Below, piece after piece: positions 1-11,710 of a stretch of DNA of 64,000 bases. Position numbers and translations under genes: made by a program. The number at the start of each line of letters is the position of its first letter. The first letter of the stretch is position 1. The notes below the pieces were generated by a model, which made no database searches, was not told the DNA's origin, and worked only from the letters and a program-made list of their open reading frames with translations. The stretch comes from Crossaster papposus (lineage: Eukaryota > Echinodermata > Asteroidea > Velatida > Solasteridae), in assembly GCA_037893245.1 (NCBI GenBank), contig JBAIAA010000510.1, positions 496,001 to 560,000 of the forward strand, written 5' to 3'.

Positions 1-519
1 GCAAAAGTTCTCAAAAATCTAAAGAAAAGTGCTTGACAACTAACCTGACCAAGGTTTAGTTCTGTGAATGATATTTATTCCAATAAAATAATATTCTTAG
101 ATTTTGATATGGAACCAACTGCTTGATGGAAATTTAAAAAAATGCATCTCTGGGACACATCTTTAGACTACTTCAAATTCTTTTAAATGACAGCATGCCA
201 GAGAAATAATTTCACAGGGAGTTTATAGGGTCATTAATATGTTTACATAATTTGGTGCGAGTGCTAGTACTACAACACTGGAAGAATAATTTCAATTATA
301 TTTTATTTATTTTTTTAAGAATTATGAAAGCCGGTAATCGGTGCCCATTATGATGAGGGACGAGTATTTAGTGGAATCAGCAGAAGTTTTGAATCGGGAG
401 AACTTGGCAGACGAGCAGCTCAAAGGTTCAGTCATATCGAACGAATGACAGGTAAGAGAGAAATGCACGCACGTGTGAATGCATGTGCGGATATTTCACA
501 CGTACTGTGAACCTGTGAA
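1..519 (+). repeat. Segmental duplication, copy A
   Basis: Nearly the same sequence occurs again at 38052-38581, with only scattered base changes and small indels. Both contain one exon of the FAD oxidoreductase with its flanking intron sequence. Similarity stops after GTGAACCTGTGAA. The other copy then enters a perfect palindrome, while this copy continues into unrelated intron sequence. The left limit is not visible because the window begins inside the copy. Confidence 0.9.
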
Positions 520-856
520 CCATTGACGTCCACAGGATGCGGGAAGAGGTTACGGATTGTGGACTTGCGCACGCCCAAAGTCCGTTTTGCCATTTTTTCA
601 AGATCTAAAAGAAAAATGGAGTTAGAATTATCCTTTTTTAAATGAAGAGGAACTCTTGAGAAGCCCAGAATCAAAATTTGAGTTTAAACCAAGTTTTTGG
701 AAGTGAGAAAAGTGAGTATTTCGAAGTTTTCCCAACTACACAAATACAGAGGAATAGGTAGGACTGTGTTGTTTTTGTCGTCACTTTTTCTCAAAAATGT
801 TGGTCATCTGAAAAATCATATCAGAGTTTTCAATTGTAGAAGACCACTTATTTAGG

Positions 857-1055
857 GCTGTGGAGTGGCCTCGTGGCCAGGAGCATGGAATTCGTGGTCT
901 GCTGGTAATTCTGCAGGTTGTGGGTTCAAGTCCAATCTGGGGTTGTGCGTGTGCCTCATTGCTTCTCCCCACCCAGGAGTAAATGGGTACATGTGAGGGC
1001 AGATATGGCCAGCATCGAGCTGTATACTCCCAGGGAGCTGAGATGGTATTTGGAA
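857..1055 (+). repeat. tRNA-derived SINE
   Basis: Has a pol III A-box-like TGGCCTCGTGG and a B box GGTTCAAGTCC at 923-933, followed by a body that recurs inverted at about 2655-2925 and, partly, at about 1790-1937. No intact tRNA cloverleaf is seen, so it is a SINE rather than a tRNA gene. Confidence 0.7.
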
Positions 1056-1540
1056 TGTTTCACTGTGCAAAAAATGCAAGTACCCGCTATTATTATCGAG
1101 TGAAAAATGGCTGGGAACCAGTTAACAGCCATTGACATTGCATCATGACACCTAAAATAGTTGGTTACCTGTCATTTTCTCTGTATGGGTACATTTTTAC
1201 AGGGACGTTAGGGTGTTGTGGCTGACTGCACACGATGGTTCCCTCGGCTGTAAGCTACTCGATGGTGCCAACCAGATAGGGATCAGTGTCGAAGTCCTCG
1301 ATCAAACGAAACTGCGGGGAATGGTTTAACTTTCTGTCCATTGAATAAATAACCCAAGCAACGGACACGGGCGCTGTGGGCATCTTCAAAGCGACTGACA
1401 CAGGACATCTGAGCCCGCGGAAGCTCCTTTTCGCCCAGCAGACATTGGCTCAGCACCAAGGATGCAGAATATTGGACAACGTTGCGACGATCTATCACAC
1501 GATCCATCCAACACTCGCCACCGAAGCCGACAGGACCATC

Positions 1541-1937
1541 AAAGTGGGTGAGAAAGATTTGACAACAAAGGAGCAAATGAAGGCCTGGTTCTTCGGTCGT
1601 GGTGATCAACCAACGTCAGATAGACTCCTACAGTGCCTACAAGGCATAATTCCTGGTAGGTGATCCGTTGGACTACATCGATCTTACTACTGTGTAAAAA
1701 CTACAGTATAGATAACAATAATAATATTTATAAAGCGCACGTATCCAACAATACTGCCGCTTGTGTCACTACAATATTATTACCCCTGCTCATTGGGCCC
1801 ACGAAACATTCCAAATACCATCTGGGCTCCCTGGGGAGTATACAGCTCGATGTAGCCATTACACCGCAAAGTAGCAATATATCATTCCCAGAAACCATCT
1901 CTGCCATCACAGGTACCCATTTTACTCCAGGGTGGAG
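1541..1937 (+). repeat. Internal tandem duplication, unit 1 (unit 2 at 2427-2815)
   Basis: The stretch beginning AAAGTGGGTGAGAAAG, with the exon end, its GTAGGT donor and about 270 bp of following intron including a SINE piece, is repeated about 886 bp downstream. In unit 1 the duplicated half exon is joined in frame to an earlier exon (EADRTI then KVGEKD), whereas in unit 2 it follows its natural start (KWYLKIGHD). This is a local duplication with breakpoints inside exons, further evidence that the gene copy is rearranged. Confidence 0.85.
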
Positions 1938-2094
1938 TAAATTCAAAATCACAACGGTAATGTTTGTGCGCAACCAACCTATAGATTGCAAAATGGGAAT
2001 AGGCATGGAGCTATGAATGTGCAAGTTTAGTAATAATGAGCTTCGATTCTTACTGAATTTGGATTCTCAATTCTTACTGAATTCTTACTAAATC

Positions 2095-2255
2095 TCTGGC
2101 AAATACCAATAAATATTGCTCAGACTCGACCATATGACTTACGACTCAGACTCGGACTCTACCTGTTTGATTCAGGACTTGCACTCAAGACTCGACAGTG
2201 GTGACTTGGACTTTAACTCTGACTCAATGTTTGGTGACTCAAACCCAAGTCTCCC
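2095..2255. repeat. GACTC-rich degenerate minisatellite
   Basis: An intron stretch built from irregular repeats of GACTC, such as ACTCAGACTCGGACTC. Low complexity; no coding potential seen. Confidence 0.6.
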
Positions 2256-2654
2256 CTAACTCACTTGCTGCAACCGAGCGAGAGGAGAACTTGTGCTTGG
2301 AGTCAGATGAACATTTGTTAGTCCGAATGAAAACACCATACTATTCCTATTGAATACATGTAGCTCAATTTTGTTTCTTTCCCCATATGTTTTGTAGGCA
2401 AGTGGTACCTGAAAATAGGTCACGATAAAGTGGGTGAGAAAGATTTGACAACTAAGGAGCAAATGAAGGCCTGGTCCTTTGGTCATGGTGATCAACAAAC
2501 GTCAGACAGACTCCTGCAGTGCCTACAAGGCATAATTCCTGGTAGGTGATCCGTTGGACTCCATCGATCTTATTACTGTGTTAAAACTACAGTATAGATA
2601 ACAATAATAATATTTATAAAGCGCACGTATCCAACAATACTGCCGCTATTAATA

Positions 2655-2925
2655 TTATTACCCCTGCTCATTGGGCTCACGAAACATTCCAAATACCATC
2701 TGGGCTCCCTGGGGAGTATACAGCTCGATGCAGCCATTTCACCGCAAAGCAGCAATAAATCAATCCCAGAAACCATCTCTGCCATCACAGGTACCCATTT
2801 TACCCCAGGGTGGAGAGAAGCAATGAGTGACAACAACCCCAGGCTGGACTTGAACCCACAACCTGCAGATTTACCCGCAGACCACAAATTCAATGCTCCA
2901 GACCACGAGGCCACAGCACCCAATT
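2655..2925 (-). repeat. tRNA-derived SINE, inverted copy
   Basis: Reverse complement of the element at 857-1055. The B-box complement GGACTTGAACCC lies near 2847. A shorter part of the same body is at 1790-1937, carried along in the local tandem duplication. Confidence 0.65.
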
Positions 2926-3603
2926 TAGAAAATCTAGATGTGACCAGCAATCGATTTTATGATGCATTGCGCGTCGAATCCCTACGATGCGTCGCAGCTG
3001 CGACACGTCCTGTGAATTTTTTTCACAAAACACATTGAGGCGTCGTAGGTGTAATTTATAGCACAAAACTGTTTGTATGGAATGCGAGGAATCGTAGTGC
3101 CCTGTTATATTGAGCGCCGTCACCACAAAACTAGTTGATAATTACTATCGGCAGGTTTTACAAAACAGTGGGATAAAACAAAGGTCAATCACAAATTTGT
3201 TACAAGTATATCCAGTGAAGTGGCAGCCTATTGAAATGGAACGAAGCATCCATTCAAAAATGTTCGTCCTATGTTTTTGTCTCCCTTTCATCAAGTTGCC
3301 GTGATTGCCTCTGGATATTAAACCGAAAAAGATGCAACACTTGTTATTACCGTTGCAGATCTGAAGCCACTTTCCATTCACACCGATACTTGGCTACTCT
3401 ACTGCGACATGGTTGGCCCTGGGCTTAGCGTGCTCGTTGGCGGTCTCGTTGGCGGTAACAGGGTCGGGGCCAAGTCCTCGGATGAGATCGGCCACATGGC
3501 AGCTAACATGATACTGAAGGGAGAGTGGGACTACGACACGCCAAGAGAGAAGTTTAGAGTGAAGTGGAAACCGAAAACTGAGAGGCATGATGCTCATACT
3601 TAA

Positions 3604-4927
3604 AATTCTAGAAATCCTAGAATTCTGACAAAGTATCAAATGCTTTATACTTGCAGTTAATTGCACAGCCGAATGGTATATCCACACACAGCGAACATGC
3701 TCGTATGCTAACAGAGGTGTTTGAATGAAATCAGAACCTCAAGTTGCTGCTTCACAGTCAGTGAAGCCCCTTTTCATCCCTAGAATGTTGCAAGAAATTA
3801 CCGGCCATCTATGTCTCATTTCTTTTCCCAAACGCGGTACACCTGCTTGTATTCCGATCCTAGACACTCCATCTTCTATGTTCATACTTTTTTCTGCTTA
3901 ACCACACATAAAAAACTTGTAGTTTGCATACTAGTATTTGCTTCGCTTTTTTCAAGGTAGCCCCGACCCAACCTTAAAAAGAATTGAGTAAGCACTGCAA
4001 ATCTGAAGCATTTACTTCTTTTAATTTATACCAAATGGAGCAAATGCTAATATTCTACCTTAATTTGTTATTCATACAGATGCTATTAAATGCTTAAAAA
4101 TTGGCAATTGAAGCACAAAATTCAATTTTGTATTTATTCATTGACTCTAGCTGGGTTTGAACCTTGGACCTCGAGTTAAACCGCACTGAGCTTAAAAGTA
4201 TATAAACATTTTATTGAAACGAGTATAAAATACGTTTGAAACAACATAAAATGGGTAAATATGTTTATTCAGTAACGATATGTTTAAATGCCAGTAGTAG
4301 TACAGCGGACATGTATGAACATTTAAAGGTAGGATACATTGCTTAAATTATCATGAATGGGTGGATTTGGAGGGGTTGTATTTTATAGTAAATATCGTTT
4401 AACTGACCTGTTGGAAGTTTTACAATCATGGATTGGATGCCGAGAAAAGCAAGAAAAACTGCATTCTTTTTCAACCGACGTCGGGCAGTTATTCTTAGTT
4501 TTTTTTTCGCATTCGCCAGCGGGCGATTGTGAATTTGTTTGTACAAAATTATTTTTTTTCGGAACAATTACACGATATCTACCGTAATCATTTTGCTGGA
4601 TGCCTAGAATCATTATTTTCTTTCAAATAAGTAAGATATTTATTAGTACATCGACAGTACATTGTACAACTAATTAACTGCATTAAATCGTATTAAAACA
4701 GTCTAGAATTAAACACCAAAAAATGTACTTCAGCTATTGCGACAAATATCGAGTGTGAAATAAAAAAAAACACCCAGCCTAAAACAAGTTCTATAAAAAT
4801 ATTACCTTTGATTAATTGTATTTATGTCTGTTTGTAATGTGTTTTGAAACCCTAATGTAAGACGCTAAACAAATATTAATTATGACATTGAATATTATCC
4901 CTTTTTAATACGACTACTGTTTCAGCA
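3604..4927. other. Intergenic, AT-rich, with one partial inverted-repeat element
   Basis: No gene seen. At 4322-4640 is one side of a short-element family whose full copy is at 53694-54020: it starts TTTAAAGGTAGGATACA and includes GTAAATATCGTTTAACTGAC. A tRNA-like B-box complement (GGGTTTGAACC) at about 4153 may be a SINE fragment. Confidence 0.5.
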
Positions 4928-4929
4928 AT

Positions 4930-5345
4930 TATCTATATAATAATACGCTACTCTCTGTCTGTGTGTCTGTGCGCGCTTTTTCGTCCCCTTCCCGGGGTCG
5001 TGCGGCGTTCAAACTCGGTGGGTGGGTCCGGCTCGGTCCCCGCAAGAACCAGTTTGCATTCGCAAGAGCGTACGAGGTCAAAGGTCATCTAGGGGTCACC
5101 TTTTTGAAGTTGGTCGGATCGTGCTTAAACTCGGTGATCGCAATGCTCGATGCGAGGTGAGCGTGGCAAAAATAAAACGGGTTAGCGTTTTTCGGGTCTT
5201 CCGGGGTCAAAGGTCGTCTAAGGGTCGAATTTTCAAAGTTTGTCCTATCGGGCTAATGGACTGGGAAACAAATTCTAACCCAGGAGGTCATTCAGGGGGT
5301 GAAACATCCCTTCAAAATAATGGTTTGGGCCAAAAGCCATAGAGT
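4930..5345 (+). mobile_element. Possible non-autonomous Helitron-like element
   Basis: Begins TCTATATAATAATACGC followed by CTCTCTGTCTGTGTGTCTG, a style of 5' end seen in many invertebrate Helitrons (starting TC after an A). The body holds two degenerate copies of a GGTCAAAGGTC(A/G)TCTA(A/G)GGGTC motif at about 5078 and 5206. I could not find a convincing 3' hairpin plus CTRR end, so the call is tentative. Confidence 0.3.
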
Positions 5346-6001
5346 TGTGCAGACAAATCGAAATCTGATCCCTTTGTGTTTAGCCGCTGTCAAAAAAAGT
5401 CTCTGACATCTCTTTGAGCGGCCTTGGTAGAGAACAAACACAGCTGTTATCAATCGCCACCCAGATATCCCCTGGGGGGTAGTTAGAGCTGTTGGTCTTT
5501 TTTATTTGTATCATATGGCTGTTTCATGTCTGTATTGCGCAATACTGATTTCAATGTTTACATGCTTGCAATGGATGTCCTTAAAAAAATACATAAAATA
5601 GCCACAATGTTTAAATCTTGATATATTTACCAGCACCAGTGTTTTCACACGGACAGCTATATGTAGCATTCTCACGAGCTCGGGCATTTCATGACATATA
5701 TGTGAAAGTAGAACCAACCAACTCACAAGGCTTCATGAACAATACTTTGGTTACAACCAATGTAATCTATCCTGAAGTCTTGTAAATGTAATTATTGCAT
5801 CATCAAATATGTCATACATCTCCCACAAATATCTCCCATTTTAAAGGTATCATTAACCATATTTGTGAATGTGTTTCTTTCAACATTTTTATTTGGCACC
5901 TCCATGATAGAGTCAACATGTATCCACAATCCCCATCCATCCAGGGAAGTAGCTACAAACCCGAGAACCGACAAACCCCGGGTGACCGCCTAGTTTATTA
6001 T

Positions 6002-6829
6002 TTATTCGGGGTAAAGGAGGAAGCCACTGAATGAGGAGTAGTTATATTGCCAATCACTAAACGCCCTACCGTACATGGTAAGCCCCACCGTGTCTCCTCG
6101 CTGCAGAACCAGCACCGCGCTCCCAGACACCTGCTCATAGTGACTTGCATCACTGCTAGTGCCAGAGACAACATAGTCGTCGTTCTTCAGGAGATGAACG
6201 TTCAGGCTGCTGCGATAATATTTGTTCACAGAAAACGTAAACACGTAGGTGCCCGGCACAGTACACGTGAACGTGCCGGTCCCGAGATCAAAGCTGGTAC
6301 CCGGCAGAAGCGTCTCGGTCTGCTGGAAGGGCAAACGGGTGTCGTCACTCGTAGAGGTATCAGAGGCGCTCGTCCTCACCGCGGTGAATGCTACCCGCTG
6401 GTTGGAGTCGTCTGGTGTCTCCCCTGGCTCACCCTTCTGACCTTTGACACCAGTCTGACCAGGACTTCCGACTACACCCTGCAGACCTTTCGGACCTATC
6501 TTGCCGGGCTGGCCTATCCCACTGTCACCTTTAGGCCCAGCGTTCCCAAGTGCTCCCCGCTCACCCATTGGACCGGTCGGCCCGATATCGCCATTTTGAC
6601 CCGGCTGACCTGCGTCGCCCTTTGACCCCGGCTGGCCGTAGGGTCCGACCTGACCAGGTAAACCTGGTATACCATTTGTGGCAGAAGGTCCCTGGCAGCA
6701 CATCGGACACGCCTGAGACGCTGGAACATCACCGTTTGAGGCAACCGGCCCAGTGACGGAAGCTCGGAGCTTGACAGAGTTACCCAGAAGGAGGGCGATT
6801 GAAAGAACGGTTGCCACCAAGATTTTCAT
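6002..6829 (-). CDS. Secreted collagen-like C1q-domain protein
   Basis: 275 residues. The ATG at 6829 is preferred to an ORF-extending upstream one because it is followed by a clear signal peptide (MKILVATVLSIALLLG) and is preceded at once by a splice acceptor (TATTTAG before GATG). Residues 41-45 form a cysteine cluster (CPMCC), likely for chain crosslinking. A collagen Gly-X-Y stretch spans about 53-136 with one break near 101-106. A C1q globular domain spans about 145-275, including VAFTAVRT, FTCTVPGTYVFTF and HLLKNDDYVVSG. Such proteins trimerise and act as secreted pattern-recognition or extracellular-matrix proteins; the ligand is unknown. The coding part is one exon. The stop codon overlaps AATAAA, and a second AATAAA follows within about ten bases. 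No lesions are seen. Confidence 0.9.
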   Translation of the reverse strand: MKILVATVLSIALLLGNSVKLRASVTGPVASNGDVPASQACPMCCQGPSATNGIPGLPGQVGPYGQPGSKGDAGQPGQNGDIGPTGPMGERGALGNAGPKGDSGIGQPGKIGPKGLQGVVGSPGQTGVKGQKGEPGETPDDSNQRVAFTAVRTSASDTSTSDDTRLPFQQTETLLPGTSFDLGTGTFTCTVPGTYVFTFSVNKYYRSSLNVHLLKNDDYVVSGTSSDASHYEQVSGSAVLVLQRGDTVGLTMYGRAFSDWQYNYSSFSGFLLYPE

Positions 6830-7756
6830 CCTAAATACCAAAAGTAGACAATATAAATCACAAAAGGGACTAATTTTATTAAACGAAAAAAAAGAAGCAA
6901 AAAACATAAATAATGAATTGAAAGGTTCTCGGGTAGAGCGCATACAAAATAACTTCAGATGTTCGTTTTGGTCGTTGTTTTTTTGAAGCGGCAAAACATA
7001 ATTTAACAGAACAACTTTTTTGAGGGAGAGTTTCGTACAGGTTTTGAATCAAGCTATAAAGTAGGACCAACCCCACCTCTTATTTTCTCCAGAAATTAAT
7101 TGTAACTGCGCTTTAATTTCGTCCGCAAACATCGTCCAGCTCAATTCTTGATTCTCAATTTATAAAATTACAAAGGGATTTGTATTAAAGTTGCAGTATA
7201 ATTTGAATTAGAGTATTGCGATGCGTCATAAATTAATGTGTGGTTTTGGGTATTTTAATTTTTTTTTATTTTAATAGATTTAGACGCTGTTGTCATTGCA
7301 TTTTATTCTGTTTACTATCAAACGTTATGGTTAATTGTTTTATTTAAATAACCAAGAGTGTTAAAACAAACAACAAAAAACACCCAAATTAGTTTTTTTT
7401 GTAATTCAATTTCGAACGCCCCGTGAAACGAATTTTACGATTTTAGGAGGAATCATAACCGTATACAAATTGCAATAATACTTGATCTCGAATAGAATTC
7501 ATTGCTAACTATTTTTTTTAATTGAGAAATTAAAAGTAAAAAGTAAAGTGTCGTTATAAGAATATGTAAGGCAAGTGTTAAAATAACTGGGGGAGATATA
7601 ATATCCTGAATGAAAAACTATGTAAATACGGTAATATTTCAGAATTTGTCTCCCTGATTGTTTTAGCTATAGCTTAACGTCAATGGTTTCGTGGCGATGT
7701 TCACAAATATAACGTTACATGTATGTGTTGTTTGTTTTTAATACAGTAATGCCTAC

Positions 7757-7824
7757 CTTGAAGTAGTGTTCTTAGTCAGAGCTCAGCCGAAGTAGAAATC
7801 TTAGTGACTGATGTTGAATGTCAC
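7757..7824 (-). other. Noncoding 5' exon 2 of the C1q-like gene (predicted)
   Basis: On the minus strand a 68-bp block lies between an acceptor (ATTTTTAG before GTGACATTC) and a donor (CTTCAAG then GTAGGC). It is placed correctly to be spliced to the acceptor just before the C1q start codon. Predicted from splice signals only. Confidence 0.5.
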
Positions 7825-8443
7825 CTAAAAATAATACAAAGAAAACAAATATATTTGATCATAACACATTAAGTCATTTGTTGTAACAAAGATGGTGACA
7901 AAATGGGGGGAAACAAGACGAGTCCGTGGATGCAAAGAAGGAATATAGTACGTTCGACTTTTGACCCTACCGTTTTAAATAAGACTTAACAGTTTGCATG
8001 GTGGAAAAATCAATAGGATAGAAGGTTTGCGGTAACACCATGTGGGTTGTGGATGGTGCTGAGTTCAGTGGACCATTGAGGTATGCGATTCTGGAATAGG
8101 ATACGCGGCAGATTCTGACAGGATGCTAACAGTAACAGATGCTTGGTAGGATGCTGGGGTAGGCTGTTTGTGCTCATAAAAGCATGTCAGAAGAATGGTG
8201 GAACAGCTTGAACATCAAGCACAGTACCAATGGTATACATGCATAGCGGACCCTAAGTACGTGAACAGCCTTTTACAACCATTACATGGACGGCGGAGCA
8301 GAGAGTTTAATATAATCTGACACAACCTACTCTATTCACGAGTTTTGTTTAAAACATACTTTTGTAAGAACCACTAATCAAGAAGGAATACAAACATTAA
8401 TTTCACCTCAAGACTTGAAAAGCCATCTGTCATAGAACCTTAC

Positions 8444-8535
8444 CTTGTAAATCTCGTTCTTGCGTTCAGGTCTCTTTCTGGTTGTCCTGTCGAAGGCGAA
8501 GATGAGTTGCGGTCGTTGTGAGGAATGAAGCGCGC
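8444..8535 (-). other. Noncoding 5' exon 1 and transcription start region of the C1q-like gene (predicted)
   Basis: The minus strand has a strong donor (TTTACAAG then GTAAGG) at 8444/8443. Upstream on that strand is an initiator-like TCATTCCTCACA near 8525, and a CCAAT box (GGCCAATTAG) is at about 8600-8609. The 5' limit is a guess. Confidence 0.4.
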
Positions 8536-8603
8536 GCTCCTGAGTTAAAACTTGCCAGTGATTTGCTAAGCAGTGACTGAGGAACGTTGCCCGGTTTCTA
8601 ATT

Positions 8604-8910
8604 GGCCCCTAGTGCGCTATCAATTACACACCACTGACTCATTTAATATTCATGAACGGGAGTTATGTTAATGTGACTTCCAGTCACCGACACTGTGAAA
8701 TGAACACATCTTATTGGTGGACATTTTATAGACGTCGATGACATGTTCAGACGCGTGGCCCCTAGTGCGCTGTCAATCACGCACCACTGACTCGTTTAAA
8801 AGTTATGAACGGGAGTTATGTAAATGAAACTTTCAGTCACCGACACTGTTAAATGAACACATCTTATTGGTGGACGTTTTATAGACGTTGATGACGCGTC
8901 CAAACGCGTG
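8604..8910 (-). promoter_or_regulatory. Tandem duplicated 153-bp promoter-proximal repeat
   Basis: Two head-to-tail units, 8604-8756 and 8757-about 8910, share GGCCCCTAGTGCGCT, ACCACTGACTC, CACCGACACTG and TTATTGGTGGAC. Each unit holds a CCAAT box on the minus strand (CCACCAATAAG). They lie immediately upstream of the predicted C1q-like gene start and may act as its upstream promoter. That role is inferred from position and CCAAT content. Confidence 0.6.
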
Positions 8911-9126
8911 CTTTGTTATTGACACTCACAACTGACCAATGAAAGGAAGACAGATGATATTCGATGGTTTGCATGGCGAAAAGGCAATGGAGGTTCGAAC
9001 TTAGACCACGTGTACGTGTACGTGTAGCGGTTTGCATTTTTTTCTTCGGCAGTCAGCTATGCGTAAACAACAATGGCAACTAATTTATTATTTAAAAAAA
9101 CCAAAATAACCCCTGTCCTTAACTAA

Positions 9127-9300
9127 CTCGCCAATAGCCTATTTGGTCGAGAGGTGAGCTATGGATCGAAAGGTCTGTGGTTCGAGTCCGACTGTTGTTA
9201 ACGTTTATCTTTTTCTTTGCCAATGTTCTTGTGGAATACCTTAACCAGAGAGCAAGGCTAAAGGAAAAACCGGGTTAGATAGATAAGTGCCTTGACAAAT
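9127..9300 (+). repeat. tRNA-derived SINE-like element
   Basis: Contains ATAGCCTATTTGGTCGAGAGG followed by a B box (GGTTCGAGTCC) and a body including CCAGAGAGCAAGGCTAAAGG. The same layout occurs at 18415-18600. Confidence 0.45.
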
Positions 9301-11513
9301 ATTGTATTGTGACTTCCCCAATGAAAGACCACTCGAACCACTGACTTGTTGAGTGACTAACTATGATTGGTGGATAGAAACATGACGTAAACCGGTCGTG
9401 ATTTGTTCAGTGTTCAGTTTGTGTTGTATGTAGAGCCCCTTTATGAAACAAACACTAGCCACGATATTATTAAAGGGAACCTATTATACCAAAAGATTAA
9501 GAAAACAAATTGTCGAATTCCATGATCTCTACGCTCTACATTAAGTTTTAAAAATACTATTTTGCGAATGTTTTGAATTGTTGTTAAATTTAATGTTGAT
9601 GGTAACGCATTTATGGGGTTTAATGTCAAAGCCGCTAGAACACTGAAGTTATCATAATGTGTTTCTACTGATTTGTAGTTCACTGCGGTTCTGTTTGTTT
9701 GTTTGTTTTTGTTTTGTTTTTAGGGGGGGGGCTTCATTATTATTATTATGTTACTTACTTAATTTAGCACAAGAGATGCATACAATTATAAATGGTTTAG
9801 CCTCATGTATAATGTTTAACTGTTTGGGAGGCGCCCAGGAAAAAAACACGGGCTTCTAAACTGGTAACCTTTTTAACTGAGCAAGGCATTTTTGTGCTTA
9901 GCAGCTCAATGAAACTGGCCCCTAGAGCTTTGGAGGAAATACAGACCGGAAATGAAGTCACGTACCAGACAAAATAACATGAACTTGATGAACTCTGCGC
10001 GTGCGGCCCCTGCACACCCGGGTCACTCCAATATTGACTCTAACTGGTTCGTCGCGAAACTCAGCGGTTGTCGAGCTCAAACGCGACCCAAGAACACACC
10101 ACCTATAATATTATAAAATATACGTATTGACCAATCTCATCTCGGCTACGATAACCAACCATACATGTACATGTAGTTGCAACAGACTTGCAACAATCAA
10201 AATATATTTACATATTACATTTTTACCTGTTTTTATTCTTGCTTGTTTACGGTCACACACGCCCGGATGCACCGCTTGATAAATAGCTATATACAATACA
10301 ATTCTTATACTGTTAGCTTGTCTATGTTTATGACTATGTTTATGTTTGAATATTATCATATGTTTTGATATTTGATTCAATTCAATTCGCCTTACAAACT
10401 TAAATAATTTCTTATGCATATTGTACATTACAATATGCATAACGTGGTGATGTACACTTCAGTATTTAAACTTTTACTTCCGATTTGATTGGAAGCGTAT
10501 TCACCACAAACCATCATAATAAGATACTACAATCTTAAAATGTCTAGTTAGCATTTTTTTCTCAATCACTGTGAAAATAGAAATAAACTGGAAAAAAACC
10601 TGGAAAATTCCTTCTTTAACTCCTGAACCAAGACATTTAACATAAACATGGTATGCCCTATTGACCGTCTTTACGATGAACACTTCAAATCATTAACCGA
10701 TGCGGTATTGGCAATCATCCCAACAAATATCTTTACTTTTTACAGCGTTAGCTGCTATCCCTGGAGAAATGTTATGAACATTTTGCACGATTGGAACAAT
10801 TTGGGATTGATCAATATTTAATTATTGTCATGGTTAATTTTAATCGCCTTGGAATTTGAAAACGAAACAACCAGGTATGAAAGCATTTTTATTTTACCGA
10901 CCTTGAGACAGGCGAAAAACAGAGATCAAAACCTGGGATTGATTTGGGTTCAGGAAAAAGATGCTCTGAACATTCCTGTCTGACTCCCGAAGGCGATCGA
11001 GCGCTTGAAAAAGCGAGCAAGCTCCAAGATCAAATAATAAATGATCCAAACTAAGTACTTCCAATGCTTAGTATTTCAATATATTTACAAGAAAAACATT
11101 AAATGGGATACAATGAACGATGAATGTTTATCTAAAAACCCATTCCGAAAAACAAACGAAAATAAATGAACTGTGCAGCGTGGTGACCGCGAATGACGAG
11201 CACATCTTAAAACACGCACCTTAAAACACATTCCTCAGCACCCTTCGTGGACCACTGCACACTAATCCCTGATTTGCATAAGACAAGCACCATTTCCAAT
11301 AACGATCTCACACTTCCGATGAGATAATAATTTTCTTTTATATCAGTGCCAAAGATAATTTATCTTTCCCCAATCTTGTTCAGCACCTTGGTGATCTTAA
11401 TAGGGCAAATTTTTGAGAGTTTTATGTCCAGGAAGTTGATTACAACAATCGTAGTTTGGGATTTTTATTTGTTTTTGTTAACACAAATTATTAACTTTTT
11501 TTTCTTCCGAGAT
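9301..11513. other. Intergenic, no gene seen
   Basis: AT-rich. About 9810-9945 resembles the dispersed family containing TTTTTGTGCTTAGCA and TGAAACTGGCCCC, also seen near 40105-40370 and 42650-42930. A near-perfect inverted repeat (ATGCATATTGTA, 3-4 nt, TACAATATGCAT) lies at about 10413-10440. A run of nine or more G is at 9722. No open frame resembled a known protein. Confidence 0.5.
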
Positions 11514-11710
11514 TAAAAACGGATGACGCATAAACACGCCACGAGCTAGGCCAGAAATGTCTGTCAGCAGCGAGCAAGGGCGGAAATATCATGGGTGTGC
11601 TTCCCGATACATTCGGCCTGAACCTGCGTCGGGTCGAGTTTCGTTATTAAAAAATAACCCCGCGTCCCGGCTCGGTGAATGTTACAATAATCCCAGCGCG
11701 AACTGGTTAA
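11514..11710 (-). mobile_element. Short inverted-repeat element, TTAACCAGTTCGCGCC family, one end lost
   Basis: Reverse-oriented copy of the family whose complete member is at 57455-57696. It retains the TTAA-proximal end (GCGCGAACTGGTTAA), but the opposite terminus is missing. Other members: 45834-46073 and 51842-52035. Confidence 0.75.

Larger units (their letters stand above)
331..3603 (+). pseudogene. FAD-dependent oxidoreductase (DAO family), 3' part, decayed copy
   Basis: Exons resemble the D-amino-acid/sarcosine-oxidase-like (DAO) family, which oxidises amines or amino acids using FAD. Exon 331-451 (AG/GT bounded) is four bases shorter than its twin at 38389-38513, which puts TAA directly in frame. 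A middle exon starts about 1203 (WLTAHDGS, then ISVEVLD); its frame breaks near 1330, a TAA lies at 1346-1348, and it continues as GHLSPRKLLFAQ. Exon 2398-2541 reads KWYLKIGHD to QGIIPG and is clean. The last exon 3359-3603 reads GLSVLVGG, VGAKSSDEIG and ends at TAA. The splice phase between the last two exons agrees. The upstream lesions indicate a pseudogene; the 3' exons alone could still be expressed. No exon 1 is visible here. Confidence 0.72.

Noticed and set aside
5022-5342. Open frame of 106 codons
   Set aside because: Low-complexity translation of a GGTCAAAGGTC-repeat element with a Helitron-like start; not a gene.
6047-6625. Long plus-strand open frame (192 codons)
   Set aside because: It is the antisense shadow of the C1q-like coding region; the Gly-X-Y codon bias keeps the complementary frame open.
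10413-10440. Palindrome as a regulatory operator
   Set aside because: Short AT-rich inverted repeat in noncoding DNA; not unusual in this composition and without a nearby gene.
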